Shown here: positions 24,101-34,755 of the stretch, in pieces
How positions within the stretch are numbered: position 1 is the first letter of the stretch
How the letters are laid out: every line of letters begins with the position of its first letter
DNA from: Dasypus novemcinctus
Lineage: Eukaryota > Chordata > Mammalia > Cingulata > Dasypodidae
Assembly: GCF_030445035.2 (NCBI RefSeq)
Contig: NC_080695.1
Location: 1,116,001 to 1,180,000 of the forward strand
DNA: 64,000 nucleotides
Direction of reading: 5' to 3'
Notes under the pieces: generated by a model
The model's input: the letters and a program-made list of their open reading frames with translations, nothing else
The model's database searches: none
What the model was told of the DNA's origin: nothing
Program-made: the position numbers and the translations under genes

Positions 24101-24974
24101 TTTCAATCCTTCTACTTGCTTTAGGATTAGTTTGCTGTTCTTTTTCTAGTTCCTCCAGCTGTGTAGTTAGGTCATTGATTTTAGCTTTCTTCTTTTTTAA
24201 TGTAAGCACTGAGGGCTATAAATTTTCCTCTTAGCACTGCCTTCGCAGCATTCCATAGGTTCTGATATGTTGTATTCTCATTGCCATTCACCTCGAGACA
24301 TTTATAGATTTTTCTTGAAATTTCTTCTTTGACCCACTGATTATTTAAGAGTGTGTTGTTTAATCTCCATATATATGTGAATTTTCCCTCTATTTGCCAC
24401 TTGTTGATTTCCAGCTTTACTCCATTATGATCAGAGAAACTGCTTTGTATGATTTCAATTTTGTTGAATTTATTGAGATCTGCTTTGTGTCCCAACATAA
24501 GGTCTATCCTGGAGAAAGATCCATGAACACTTGAAAATAAGGTATATCCTGCACTTTTGGTGTGCAGTGTTCTGTATATGTCTATTAGGTTTAGTCCATT
24601 TATCATATTGTTCAAGCTGTTTCTTTATTGATCTTCTGCCCAGATGTTCTATCCAGTGCTGAGAGTGGTGAATTGAAGTCTCCAACTATTATTGTAGAGA
24701 CGTCTCTTTCTCCTTCAGCTTTGCTAGTGTTTGCCTCATGTATCTTGGGTCATCCTGGTTATGTGCATATATATTTATGATTGCTATTTATTCCTGGTGA
24801 ATCATCCCTTTTATTACTATGTAATGTCCTTCCTTGTCTATAAGAATAGTTTTGCTTTCAAAGTCTGTATCATCTGATATAAGTATAGCTACCTCAGCTT
24901 TTTTTTTTTTTTTTTTTTTTGGTTACTGCATGCGTGGAATATCTTTTTTCAGCCTTTCACTTTCCATTTATTGG
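21163..24974 (-). pseudogene. L1 ORF2 remnant (endonuclease end, reverse transcriptase, C-terminal domain)
   Basis: On the minus strand the order of ORF2 is preserved: endonuclease C-terminal text with SSFSDHNGVKLEIN near 24400, RT text with [13 protein letters not shown] near 23700 and [14 protein letters not shown] near 23560. The RT catalytic FADD region follows near 23010 (antisense TCATCTGCGAATAG), then the thumb (MEISILPKLIYRFNEIPIKIP) at 22378, and the Cys-rich C-terminal domain to about 21160. Multiple stops and frameshifts separate these blocks. The nested insert 22439-22724 splits the frame. Confidence 0.85.
22439..22724 (-). mobile_element. Non-coding retroelement, 5'-truncated copy (286 b)
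   Basis: Minus-strand 3' end of the non-coding family inserted in L1-2 ORF2. It is bounded by a 16-base target-site duplication, TATTTAGGACTTTTTT, at 22423-22438 and 22725-22740. The T-rich left edge is the antisense A tail. The interior matches 46985-47270 and 50483-50760, with the same GAGGTCCCATTCAACCCC and CCATCCAGTGGGCCCTGG words. The target-primed signature (A tail plus duplication) indicates L1-type mobilisation. Confidence 0.9.
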
Positions 24975-24982
24975 TAACCTTG

Positions 24983-25323
24983 TGTCAACGGCGGCTCAAG
25001 AAGAAATGAAAAGATCATACAGACCGGGTTTCAGAGGATCAGAGCAAATGCTACTGACAAGTTTGTTGTACCAAATCACAGTATTTGTACAATTCCAAAC
25101 AATGTTCTATTTAGCAAAAACCCTAGCAAGCTATAATTAAAACTTGGCAAACACTATGCACATCGATCTTAACATGTACCTACTCAATGAGGAACAAGAA
25201 GTCACTGTCTCCTTTCACTGACTTCTTTCCAGTCATTTATTTCCATGCCAACTGCAAACATTTCTGTTTAAAACAGTCAAGTCAAGTATCCCAGCATGCT
25301 TTATGCTGGTTAATACTCCAACA
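24983..25323 (-). repeat. 3' LTR of the ERVK-like provirus
   Basis: 341 bases, TGTCAACGG at its left edge and CCAACA at its right edge on the plus strand. It aligns end to end with 30832-31174, with scattered substitutions and a few small indels that record divergence since insertion, unless conversion has homogenised them. Confidence 0.92.
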
Positions 25324-25341
25324 TGTCCCCCTTTTATTTTA
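25324..25341 (-). other. Polypurine tract of the provirus
   Basis: On the minus strand the bases next to the 3' LTR are AAAATAAAAGGGGGACA, an uninterrupted purine run before the terminal CA. That is the expected position and composition of the plus-strand primer site. Confidence 0.8.
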
Positions 25342-25599
25342 TAGCAAGGTACCTATGCCTGTCTTAGGTTGTCATCCTCTGAAGATCTTACCTGTCATTG
25401 GCTACCAGTTAAGTGCCTGCTATGGGAGGTTTTTATTGTCTTAATATGGCTCGAGACACGGAATGACATTCCATATGATGTTTTGCCACCAACCAAGAGT
25501 TCCATATTATTAGTATCACTAAGAATAGTAAACAGTACATGATAAGGTCATGAAACGTAGGAATCCATTGTTTCCACCAAGAGACAGAATTTAATGATT

Positions 25600-26600
25600 T
25601 TAAATCATTTCATTCCACATATCTGATGTTTCTATCTCTAAATTTGATTGAGACATTAATATAGCTTTCTGTTGCAATGCCTGAATTTGCTGAGTTGTAT
25701 TAGAGTGTTGATAGCCTAACACATGTTTTCTAATACTATTCCTTTCCTCTGAATCATTCCACTTTAAAGAAGTAACACAAAGAGAACTTTCATTATAATC
25801 ACATTTTAAAGCTAATTGCACTTGCGTATTATATACTGTACCCCCAATATGTGTTACAGCATTTTCCAGATCATTAACATGGTTAGATAATTCCAAATCA
25901 ATTTTTGTTTGAGTTTGCCACATATCTGAGGCATTTCTATGCTAATCTTGAACATACATTGCTGCTTTTATCCCACTATTCAAAGCAGCATCAGCAACAC
26001 TAGCTGCAGTAATTATACCTATGAGTCCAATAATTCCTGCTATTAACAATCCAATAAATCTTTTGTCCTTTTAATGTAATGATGTAGAAAGTCTCAGAGT
26101 ACACTAGATTCCACTGAGAGCTGCCAGAGTCTTTCCGAATCAACAGGAGGCCAAACTCCACACCACTCAGCTTCTTCTCAGGTCTCAGTGGTGTGGCTCT
26201 GGATCTTCATGAAGGCATCTGCCTCCACAGTCCTGAAAGGGGTGTTAGAGGAGTGGGCAGGGACATAACAGTTACCTGCTACTACCAGCAGGCATCCTGG
26301 ATGTTTTTCCATAGATCTGAGGGTGATTTAAAACAGTCCATCATTTCTGTCTTGCTTTTAGTATTTGCAATCCACCCCTGGATAGGAGAGGCATCTTCAG
26401 AGTGACCAGACACTGTTGGGTTAAATCTTTCTCTTTGAGCGGGGACTCCTACGCTGCACACAATTGCTTTTTTATATTGTACTTTTGGCCTCTTTCCAGA
26501 ATTGTGATTAAAAATCAAGGGGTACTTGTTTAGAATTTTGCCTTTGCCACAAACCCCACCCAAAGCCAATATTGGTGCTGGCCACAGCCAATTCACAGGC
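25600..26600 (-). pseudogene. Degraded retroviral env (transmembrane subunit and surface-subunit remnants)
   Basis: The minus strand around 25950-26080 encodes a Gly/Ile/Ala-rich fusion-peptide-like segment ending at an in-frame stop near 25942. Beyond the stop, 25600-25923 encodes a heptad-rich ectodomain with a cysteine-bounded patch (KCDYNESSLC) and N-glycosylation sites, resembling class II ERV transmembrane proteins. Upstream, 26282-26596 is an open fragment that may belong to the surface subunit. Stops and frame changes show that no envelope protein can be made. Class assignment is by resemblance only. Confidence 0.65.
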
Positions 26601-26649
26601 TACGTTAATGTCCACCTTTGCGTTCCATTTATTATTATTTAAAGCAGCT

Positions 26650-29385
26650 TGCTGGAGGTTTTCCTACTTCCATGAAGGACTTTTTCAAATTAGGACATAC
26701 AATGGTTTTAATATTTGAGCTAAATGAGGGAAGAAAGATTTTTAGTATTTTAACACTATTACAAACTCTATTAACATGAGAAAACTTTGTATACTTTATT
26801 AATTACAACAGAGGGTATAGTTTGTTTTACCAACCAAACAACATTTAAGAATCTGATAGAGGGGTAGGGACCTCGCAGCCTGTTCTAATTGTTTGCCTAT
26901 TTTAGGCTTTTAAGATAGGATACTATTATTTCTGATGTTTCTTTTAATTTTTGGAAAGAGGATTACTGGTTAACATGATGTCGTCAGTAGGGGTTAAGCC
27001 ACAGATTTTTCCTACACAGTCAGATTTTTTAATCACCATGCCAGGACGGATGGTTGGGCTGTGCACATAGCCTCGGGGAAGCACTGCAAATGTCCATTGC
27101 TGGGTTTTCCACAGCTAGGGGAATGCAGGCTGGCTTAACTATTTAAGAAGATACTAAAGAAAGTTTTAGCAAGTTTTAAAACAAAGTGAGAGTGACACAG
27201 TTGGATATTAGCTTCTCGCAACAAACTAGCAGTATTTAGGATCACTGCATACTACAGTGTTGTTATTTTAACTGATGATAAAAGGTTGTTTTGTGACCCA
27301 TACTTTTTATAATAATAAATTATTATTATAATTAACAAAATTGTACTTTTTAAAATATTATACTGAAATATTGGTAATTTTATACACTCTTAAGTATTCG
27401 TATGAACCTTTTACTCATACAACTTTAATTAACAGAGGGTTAAAAATCATTTTAATTTTATAATACTTTTAAACACCTTCCATTCAACTTATAACATATT
27501 AAATGAACTCAACTATTTTATTACTATAATATTTCTTTCAAAGTAAAACAACAAATCTCCTGTAACCAGTTTGAAACAAAAAGTTACTTTTCAGGATTTG
27601 ATTTTCAGAAAGCAGTTTTGAACATTACGTTCCTCTAAAGGAGATAAGACCTTTTCTTCTTCAAACACTGAGGAAATGATAAGGGTAAAGCGTAAGTAGC
27701 TATTTTGATAAAACAGACTTTCTTTGTATACTGATTATTCAGGATAAAAACTTTTTATAAACTTTTGCTAAAACAGACATGACTTGAGAAACTTTGAGAA
27801 AGAACAAACTTTTAACTTTGCATTAGTATACTACGTGATACTAAACCTTTTAAAAACTTTATAGATAGACTCATCAAATCTTATTAACTTTAACATGAAA
27901 AATTTCTTTTCCATGGACCTTTTGCACATTCTGTATTTATTCAGGTTTAGTCCCATATTTTACTTTTTCTTAGTAACCAATCATTTTATTTTAGGACAAT
28001 ATTATTTTCTGTTTCCTTAATAATAAAAATACATTCCATACATCCCACATATATAAGTTACCAGGCAAACTTTTTACAACATATAATTACCATCAACACT
28101 AAACAATCTTGTTAAAATAATGAACTTTTCTTCACTTTAAGTACTTTGTAGCATGCAATACAGAAACAGTCATTTAGAAACAAGTTGGCAGGGAGGCTGG
28201 CTGCTGACAAGTTTTCCTATTATAAAATTACCTTTTATTATTATTATCAGTTCAGGTTTTGTTTAATAATGACTTTTTGGAATTAGTCATTTAAATACCT
28301 TAATTTAAACAATGCTTCCTTAAGCTTCTTATAATTATTTATAACTATATAGACTATAATTATATTATTTTGAGACAAATTTTAGATTCACAGAACCCAT
28401 TCCCTTACTTAAAGTTACCACAATACCTTCTACAAATTGCCATACACATTTAAGTCTCATCTTGCATATGTTCATTTTCATTTTGAGTTTATGAAAATTA
28501 GCCATCCTATTTTAGGACAAAACACACCTTTTTGAACAGACTTATTAAATTTCAGTCAGCATTCCCACAAATCTTTTACTTTTTAAAATATTCATTTAAA
28601 TTTTACCTTCTTTACTTTATTTAGTGAAGAAAAATAAACCATTCATTTTAATTTAGACAAGAACTACTTTCTATGAAAGAACTCAAAGTAATTTTGTTAA
28701 TCAAGACTTACAACTTTTATCATTGTAGAGATCTTATTAACATTTAAACTTAAGTATTAATATAAGCACTTATTTAATTTTTGGCCATTTGAATAGAGCT
28801 CTTTTAGAAATTTTTATTTATTAATATATATTACCATCCAGAGGTATCAAAATATACACTGGCGTTGAAAAACAGACAAACATAAAGCATGTACAACACA
28901 CCAATAGAAACAACTTGACTCATAATTACTACTTTTTTTTAACATTTTCGTTAGAGCTGTTTTTAAGTTCTCCATCATTTCACATCTTAGATTTCACTGT
29001 TTTTAAGATTTTTTTCTGGAATCCATGTTGCCTGTAACATGCAAGCTTGTGATTAGAAACACTTTTATTAGTTATCGGCAACCAGTTAAGAAAACTTGAG
29101 CAGCACAAATGTAGTTAAGCCTTTTATATAGCACTTTAAACAGACCGTTAACACAAATTTTTAGATTACTACTTTTTAAGACTACACTGAGATTTGAAGT
29201 TTAGGAGTAAACTATTGATTTAAAACCAAAAATTCCTTTTAACACCTTGATAAAAAATTTTGTACCAATTTTATTATTTTGGTTAAATAGGTCCAATCAG
29301 AATTAGCATGGAAACAAAACAGAACACCAATGTTGCAATGTTTTCCTCCTTTTCCAGCAGCTTAACTCTATTAACCCCCACTAGC
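26650..29385 (-). other. AT-rich non-coding filler in the provirus, in place of pro/pol
   Basis: About 2.7 kb of strongly AT-rich sequence with no open frame above background on either strand. None of the expected retroviral protease, reverse transcriptase, RNase H or integrase motifs could be found. Both borders lie inside the LTR-bounded provirus, so this is part of the integrated unit rather than flanking DNA. Extreme decay of pol is an alternative, but gag and env on either side remain readable. Confidence 0.6.
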
Positions 29386-29391
29386 CCTCAG

Positions 29392-30720
29392 CTACATTAT
29401 CATGTAGACAGCAGGGGGTTTGCAGAGTTGCTGCCAGAATAATTTCTTTATCTTAGTTATCACTTTAGCAGAGAATTTTCTTACTAGCCCGATTTCACTA
29501 ACCAGGGCTTTATTTAGCACTTTTGCCTGTGCAGGATGTTGTACTCTCTTGAAAGGCTCATCAGCTCCAGTGCCCATAAGCACGTCCAAGGTAATAGCGA
29601 TATTGCGAGCCTGATTACATTTAGCCAGAGCACTGCATTCTTTAAACAAATTACTTTTCCATAACAAATAGTAACCTCCCATCAAGCAAGCTTTAGCTAA
29701 AACCAACCAATCTTTGGGACAAAGAGGATTTTGAATTGCTGATTCTACCAAGGATAAAGTGAATGGGGCAGTGGGCCCATATGTCCTATACGCAGATTTC
29801 AATTCTTTTAACAACTTACAAGGAATGGGTTCAAGCAGATGCACATATTGGCCAGGATTATTGGGATGAGGGTGCTCTATGACAGAAAAAAGAGTAAATT
29901 CAGAAATACCCTCACCCTCCACCCTGGCAGACCAGAGACCAGCTTGCAAAGGAGATAGAAGAGGAGGGGACACAGCTACAGGAAACACTAGGGAAGGGGA
30001 ATCCACGTTAGGGGGAAGGCACTGTTGACTGACTTTCTGCAACACTTTCTGATCCATTAAAGACAATTGTGACAGCTGTCACTGGATAGCTATAGGGGAA
30101 GACTCAGAGTTGTCCTCCTCACCTTTCCTATCATTCTCAAGGTCTACCAGAGGAGAAGACTTGTAACAAAGTCCCCTTACCGTGTATAGCACCTCTTTCA
30201 CTTTCACAAACTGGATCTAATGAATCATGAAAATCATGAGGATTATAATTTCCTGGAGGCCAATTTCCAGAATAACCAGGTGGAACCGAAGCAGGAGTTT
30301 CTCTAGGATTTTTAATTTCAGGTGCTCACGCCTGTACAGGAAATGTACCATACTTCTTTTGTTTTGAAGGCAAAGGTGTTGAGGCCTGAGATTCATCAGA
30401 AGATGAGTCAGACTCAGAACTAGGATCTGAACTGTCTGATGATGAATCAGAATGATGCAATGGCTTAAGCACAATACACAAAGCACTAGATAATGTCCAT
30501 ATTTTGATAGAAATAGGATTACCAATTCTGTAATGTAATTTTAATTGTTGTAAGACCTTCAGCCATTGAGGATAACTTAACAATTTTTTTCCTTCATGCT
30601 GAAAGCATGGACAAACCTTTCCTACTAATATAAATTTCTTAAGAGTCAACTCTTTGACTGGATATTCCAAGGCTTTCAATAAAGCCTTCGAAGTTGCTTG
30701 ATATTCTTCCCATTTACTAT
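29392..30720 (-). pseudogene. Degraded retroviral gag (matrix and capsid remnants)
   Basis: Three minus-strand pieces lie in order. The first, 30326-30679 extending to about 30720, has a basic N-terminal matrix-like part followed by a Ser/Asp-rich linker. A frame-shifted piece follows at 30217-30525. The third, 29392-30066 (224 codons), has a capsid N-terminal domain with YGPTAPFTLSLVES and a following KDWLVLAKACLMGGYYLLW block characteristic of betaretrovirus-like capsids. Stops lie between 30066 and 30217, and a frame change separates the first ATG region from the matrix frame. No nucleocapsid zinc knuckles are visible. Confidence 0.8.
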
Positions 30721-30811
30721 GTGAATTCCCATGTTACCCTGAATGTTCACTAAATCCTGAGAGAAGCTCATCTTTGTATGGTAATATACTTACCAATCTC
30801 AGTTTCTTTGA

Positions 30812-30829
30812 GCCCCACATTGGGCACCT
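30812..30829 (-). other. Primer-binding site, tRNA-Lys type
   Basis: Directly inside the 5' LTR the minus strand reads AGGTGCCCAATGTGGGGC. This differs at three positions from the site known for tRNA-Lys(1,2)-primed class II retroviruses. Placement two bases from the LTR edge fits. Confidence 0.75.
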
Positions 30830-30831
30830 CT

Positions 30832-31174
30832 TGTCAGTGGCGGCTCAAGAAGAAATAAAAACATCATGCAGACCGGGGTTCAGAGGATCAGAGAAAACAC
30901 TACTGACAAGTTTATTGTACCAAATCATAGTATTTGTATAATTCCAAACAATGCTCTATTTAGCAAAAGCCCTAGCAAACTATAACTAAAAACTTGGCAA
31001 ACACTACGCACATCGATCTTAAAATGTACCTACTCAATGAGGAACAAGAAGTCACTGTCTCCTTTAACTGACTTCTTTCCGAGCCATTTATTTCCATGCC
31101 AACTGCAGACATTTCTGTTTAAAGCAGTCATGTCAAGTATCCCAGCATGCTTTATGCTTGCTAATATTCCAACA
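30832..31174 (-). repeat. 5' LTR of the ERVK-like provirus
   Basis: 343 bases, TGTCAGTGG to CCAACA on the plus strand, the partner of 24983-25323. The primer site lies immediately to its left, which fixes the provirus orientation as minus. The sequence to the right returns to antisense L1 ORF2 endonuclease text. Confidence 0.92.
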
Positions 31175-31420
31175 TCCTTGGGTCTAAAATGAGTCTCTTG
31201 CAGACAACATATAGATGGCTAATATTTCCTTATATATTCTGTTACTCTGAATCTTTTGATTGGAGAGTTTAATTTATTAACATTCCATGTTATTACCGTA
31301 AAGGCAGTCTTATTTCATCCATTTCAATCTTTGCATTTTGTCTGTCATTTTATATGTGACACTTTTAGTTATTGTTACTGATACAGTTGTCATTTCTAGA
31401 CTCTCTTCCAGACCTCTCTC

Positions 31421-32340
31421 CTATCTTTTCTTTTCAGGCTGTAACACTCCCTTTAGTATTTCTTGCAAAGCTGGTCTTTTTGTTATAAACTCTCTCAGGT
31501 TCTGCTTTTCTGTAAATATTCTAATCTCACTTTCATTTTTAAAAGATAATCTTGCTGGGTATAAAATCCTTGGCTGATAGTTTTTCTCCTGCTGTATCTT
31601 AAATATATTTACCACTGCCTTCTTGCCTCTGTGATTTCTGATGAGAAATCGGCACTTAACCTTATTGGGATCCCTTATATATTATACATTGCTTTTCTCT
31701 TGCTGTTCTCAGAATTCTCTCTTTGTCCCTGACACTTCACCTTCTGATTAGCATGTGTCTTGGAGTTGGTCTATTTAGCTTTATTTGGATGGGAATATAT
31801 TGTGCTTCTTGGTCAACGATATTGATATCCTTCAATAGGGTTGGGAACTTTTCCACTATTATTTCTTCAAATATTCTTTCTGCCCCTTTTCCCTTCTCTT
31901 CTCCTTCTGGGACACCCATGACACATAGGTTTGCACATTTCTTGCTGTCATTTAGTTCCCTGAGACCCAGTTAAATATTTTCCATTCTTTTCTTCATCTG
32001 TTCTTTTGTTTGTTCACTTTCAGAGATCATGTCTTTGAGCTCACCGATCCTTTCTTGTGCTTCCTCAAATCTGCTGCTACATGCCTCCAGTGTATTTTTA
32101 ATTTCATTTATTGCACCTTCATTCATATAAGGTCTGTTATTTTTCTATGTATGATTTCAAATTCTTTGTGCTCATCCAACGTCTTCTTAATATCTTAATC
32201 TCTTTAGCCATGTCATTGAACTTACTAAGGAGATTTGTTTGAACATCTAAGATTAATTGTCCCAACTCCTTGATGCCACCCACAGGCTTATCTTATTCCT
32301 TTAATTGGGCCATATCTTCCTGTTTCTTGGTATAGATTGT
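31421..32340 (-). pseudogene. L1-2 ORF1 remnant
   Basis: The C-terminal domain is readable at 31421-31615 (PRILYPARLSFKNE, then LREFITKRPALQEILKGVL). The RRM-type middle is at 31737-31919 (GVPEGEEKGKG, LNRPTPRHM). Upstream to about 32340 the frame is Leu/Glu/Lys-rich in fragments, as expected of the coiled coil. ORF1 is the L1 RNA-binding chaperone. Stops break the frame. Confidence 0.8.
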
Positions 32341-32420
32341 AATATTTTGTTGGTGTTTCCGTGTTGGGTTTGCTAGATGTATTTATTCTGGCTGCAGTTT
32401 CTCCCTTCAGTTTAGGGATT

Positions 32421-32803
32421 TTTTTTTTTTAAGATTTATTTATTTATTTATTTAATTCCCCCCCCCACCCCCGGTTGTCTGTTTTTTTTCCTGTGTCTTT
32501 TTGCTGCGTCTTGTTTCTTTGTCCGCTTCTGTTGTCGTCAGCAGCACGGGAAGTGTGGGCGGTGCCATTCCTCAGCAGGCTGCACTTTCTTTCATGCTGG
32601 GCGGCTCTCCTTACGGGGTGCACTCCTTGCACGTGGGGCTCCCCTATGCGGGGGACACCCCTGCGTGGCAGGGCACTCCTTGCGTGCATCAGCACTGTGC
32701 ATGGGCCAGCTCCACATGGGTCAAGGAGGCCCGGGGTTTGAACCGCGGACCTCCCATGTGGTAGACGGACGCCCTAACCACTGGGCCAAAGTCCTTTTCC
32801 CCA
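32421..32803 (-). mobile_element. DAS-type tRNA-derived SINE, antisense
   Basis: On the minus strand: GGCCCAGTGGTTAGGGCG (A box), then GCGGTTCAAACCCCGGGCC (B box), a GC-rich constant body and an AAATAAATAAATAAAT tail. The flanks AGTTTAGGGATTT at 32408-32420 and 32804-32816 are a 13-base target-site duplication. This family is known from armadillos and is the best taxonomic clue in the window. It sits in the L1-2 5' region. Confidence 0.93.
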
Positions 32804-32879
32804 GTTTAGGGATTTATTACCTTTTTTCCCTTGCTGGTTGTGTAGTAGGAGCCAAGGATGTAGTTGGTGCTATAAGCTA

Positions 32880-33840
32880 TGGAGGCCGATTCAATCTAAT
32901 CTCTGTGGACAAGTATGCCTGCAGCTGCCCTGAGTGGCTTAGGGAGTACTGTCCCTCCTGCTCTTTAGGGGGTGGGAACAGAACCACAAACGCTCAACAG
33001 TTCATTCCTGTAGGCTCGAAGTACCATTGCCCAGAGAGGCTGAGGAAGCACCAGCTCCCTCATATCCTATTGGGAGGTAGGGGTTGTTCCATGGGTGTTC
33101 AACAGTTCAGTCCCTTTAGGCCGAGAACACTTGCCCTTGCCTGGAGAGGTTGAGGAAACACCAGCCTCCTTCGTCCTCTTAGGGAATGGGTTTGGATCCA
33201 CAGGCACCTGACAGTTTAGTCGCCATTGGCTGAACCTACCCGCCATTGTCCAGAGAAGCTGTGGAGACACCAAAACCCTCCAGTCCTATTGAGGGTGGGG
33301 GTGGATTCATAGGCATCCAATAGTCCATCCATGCAGGCTGAAGGTCAGCTGTTGCCCAAAAAGGCAGTGGAAAGACCAGCCTCTTTCTTGCCTATTGAGA
33401 GATGAGGGTGCTTCTACAAGTACCCACCAGAGAGGCTGTGTGGGCTAAAAGCACCTGCAGTTATCCGAAGAGGTTGGGCAAACACAGTCCATCTCTTTTC
33501 CTTTTGGGGATGGAGGTAGAGCCATAGGTAGCCAACAGTCAGGTTTGTGTAGCCCAAAACTGTTGCCCTGAGAGGTTGAGACAACACCAGCCCCCTTCTC
33601 TCCTGTGGGGGGACAGAGGTGGAGATGGGTTCAAATGCACTCATCAAATCTGTATGGTTGAAAACTCCTGTGATTTCCCAGAGAGGCAGAGGATACCCAG
33701 CTCCTCTCCTATTCCCTTGGGGGTGAGGGGATGCAGCCCCAGATGTCTGAATATTCAGCCTCTGCCAGCGGAGAGCACTTGAAGTTGCCTGGAGAGCCTG
33801 GTGCAGGTCCCACCATCTTCCTCCCTGCTGGAGGTGGGGC
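32880..33840 (-). repeat. Tandem ~108-base monomers in the L1-2 5' region
   Basis: A GAGAGGYTGAGG-like word recurs at about 32931, 33034, 33143, 33253, 33359, 33467, 33560, 33681 and 33792, giving spacings of roughly 95 to 120 bases, most near 108. Each copy also carries a CACCAGCC word, a Y-rich TCCTATTG/TCCTGTGG stretch and a CA(A/G)CAGT-type word. Because L1-2 is antisense, these units lie upstream of its ORF1, where tandem promoter monomers are known in rodent L1s. Confidence 0.75.
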
Positions 33841-34560
33841 TGGAGCCTAGGTTAGGGCTGCAGTCCAATCTTGGTGGGAAGAAGCCAGTCCCTAACTTCC
33901 CTGGATTTCAGTCAGCCAGGACCCCCTCATGCCGGGGGCAGAGTCAACATGGCAGCTACCGGACTTTCCCACTTGGACAGGCTCAGACCCTAGCAGGCTC
34001 TAGGATTACACTTTAGCCAGCCGAGTCCACTAATCAGTAGCTGAGGTCAGGGGACATCTGTTTCTTCCTGCATCCTTTATGGGAAATGGAGCTTTTAAAT
34101 CCAGCCACAGAATAGCTCCTGAGGTGACTTGCACCCCTAGAGTAGGAAGGGCCCCAGCCTCTGTGGCGTGGCTTGCAGCTTCCCAGAGAGGTGGTACAGG
34201 TCCCCCAGCTTCCTCCCTGTGGAGGTGGGACTGGGGTTTAGGCTAGACCTGCAATCCAACCTGGGTGGAAAGAAGCCAGTACTTACAAGCACTGTGAGTT
34301 TCAGTCAGTGCCGCTTCCCCTCGTGCCGAGTGGAGTCAGAATGGCGGCCACCAGCTTCCCTCTGACCTGGAAAGGCTCAAAGTTTAGTTGTTCCTAGGAT
34401 TCTACTTCAGGCCGTGAAATCCACTAGTCAGTAGCTGAAGTCGGTGCCACACAGTGTTTTCCTCCCGTTTTAATTGGGGGAGGTGGAACTTCCTATCCAA
34501 CCATGGAATAGCTCCCGAGGCAGCTTGCAAACCATGGGCACCCACCTCTGCAGCATGGAG
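33790..34560 (-). repeat. ~390-base direct duplication at the L1-2 5' end
   Basis: The block from about 33793 (CAGGTCCCACCATCTTCC, ... CAGTCCAATCTTGG, ... ATGGCAGCTACC, ... AATAGCTCCTGAGG) recurs from about 34186 with the same word order (CAGGTCCCCCAGCTTCC, ... CAATCCAACCTGGG, ... ATGGCGGCCACC, ... AATAGCTCCCGAGG). The offset is about 390 bases and the copies have diverged. It lies between the monomer array and the L1 start. Confidence 0.8.
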
Positions 34561-34755
34561 GGCTCTACTCACGATTCCTCTGGGCAGATAAGCAGTCTCC
34601 TCTTTCCACACTGTCAAGGGTGTTGCAGGATACTCCTCTGGTCTCCTGGGTCCTCCAAAAGATGCTTTAGGTAGCTCTGGGTGACCACCAACCACCCTGT
34701 TTCAGAAGCTGTCTCCAGGAGCTCCTTACTCTGATGCCATCTTGGCTCCCCCCCG

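Larger units (their letters stand above)
24983..31174 (-). mobile_element. Class II (ERVK/betaretrovirus-like) provirus, 6.2 kb, defective
   Basis: Two similar LTRs of 341 and 343 bases in direct repeat, each TG...CA, bound the element. The six bases outside are ACCTTG on the left and TCCTTG on the right, a 6-base target duplication with one change, the size known for betaretrovirus-like proviruses. In minus-strand order come 5' LTR, a Lys-type primer site, broken gag, 2.7 kb of AT-rich non-coding sequence, an env remnant, a polypurine tract and 3' LTR. No protease, integrase or polymerase text is recognisable. It sits inside the endonuclease part of L1-2 ORF2, so it is younger than that L1. 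Frameshifts and stops disable every gene. Confidence 0.9.
20076..34755 (-). mobile_element. L1-2: near full-length antisense L1 with nested insertions
   Basis: Minus-strand L1. The 5' end is at 34752 with the classic start GGGAGCCAAGATGGC. A long 5' region (about 32345-34752) is followed by ORF1 (about 31420-32340), ORF2 (from about 31300 down to 21160, interrupted) and a 3' UTR ending in a T-rich stretch (the antisense A tail) at 20078-20112. The flanks CCAAACTTGGC (20065-20075) and CCAAACTCAGC (34756-34766) form the target-site duplication. Removing the 6.2-kb provirus, the SINE and a 0.29-kb insertion leaves about 7.8 kb, longer than a usual 6-7 kb L1, mainly because of the repeated 5' region. 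Reading frames carry stops, so it is inactive. Confidence 0.88.

Noticed and set aside
26650-29385. Cluster of small genes in the AT-rich part of the provirus
   Set aside because: No frame exceeds what AT-rich sequence gives by chance, and none has a recognisable motif.
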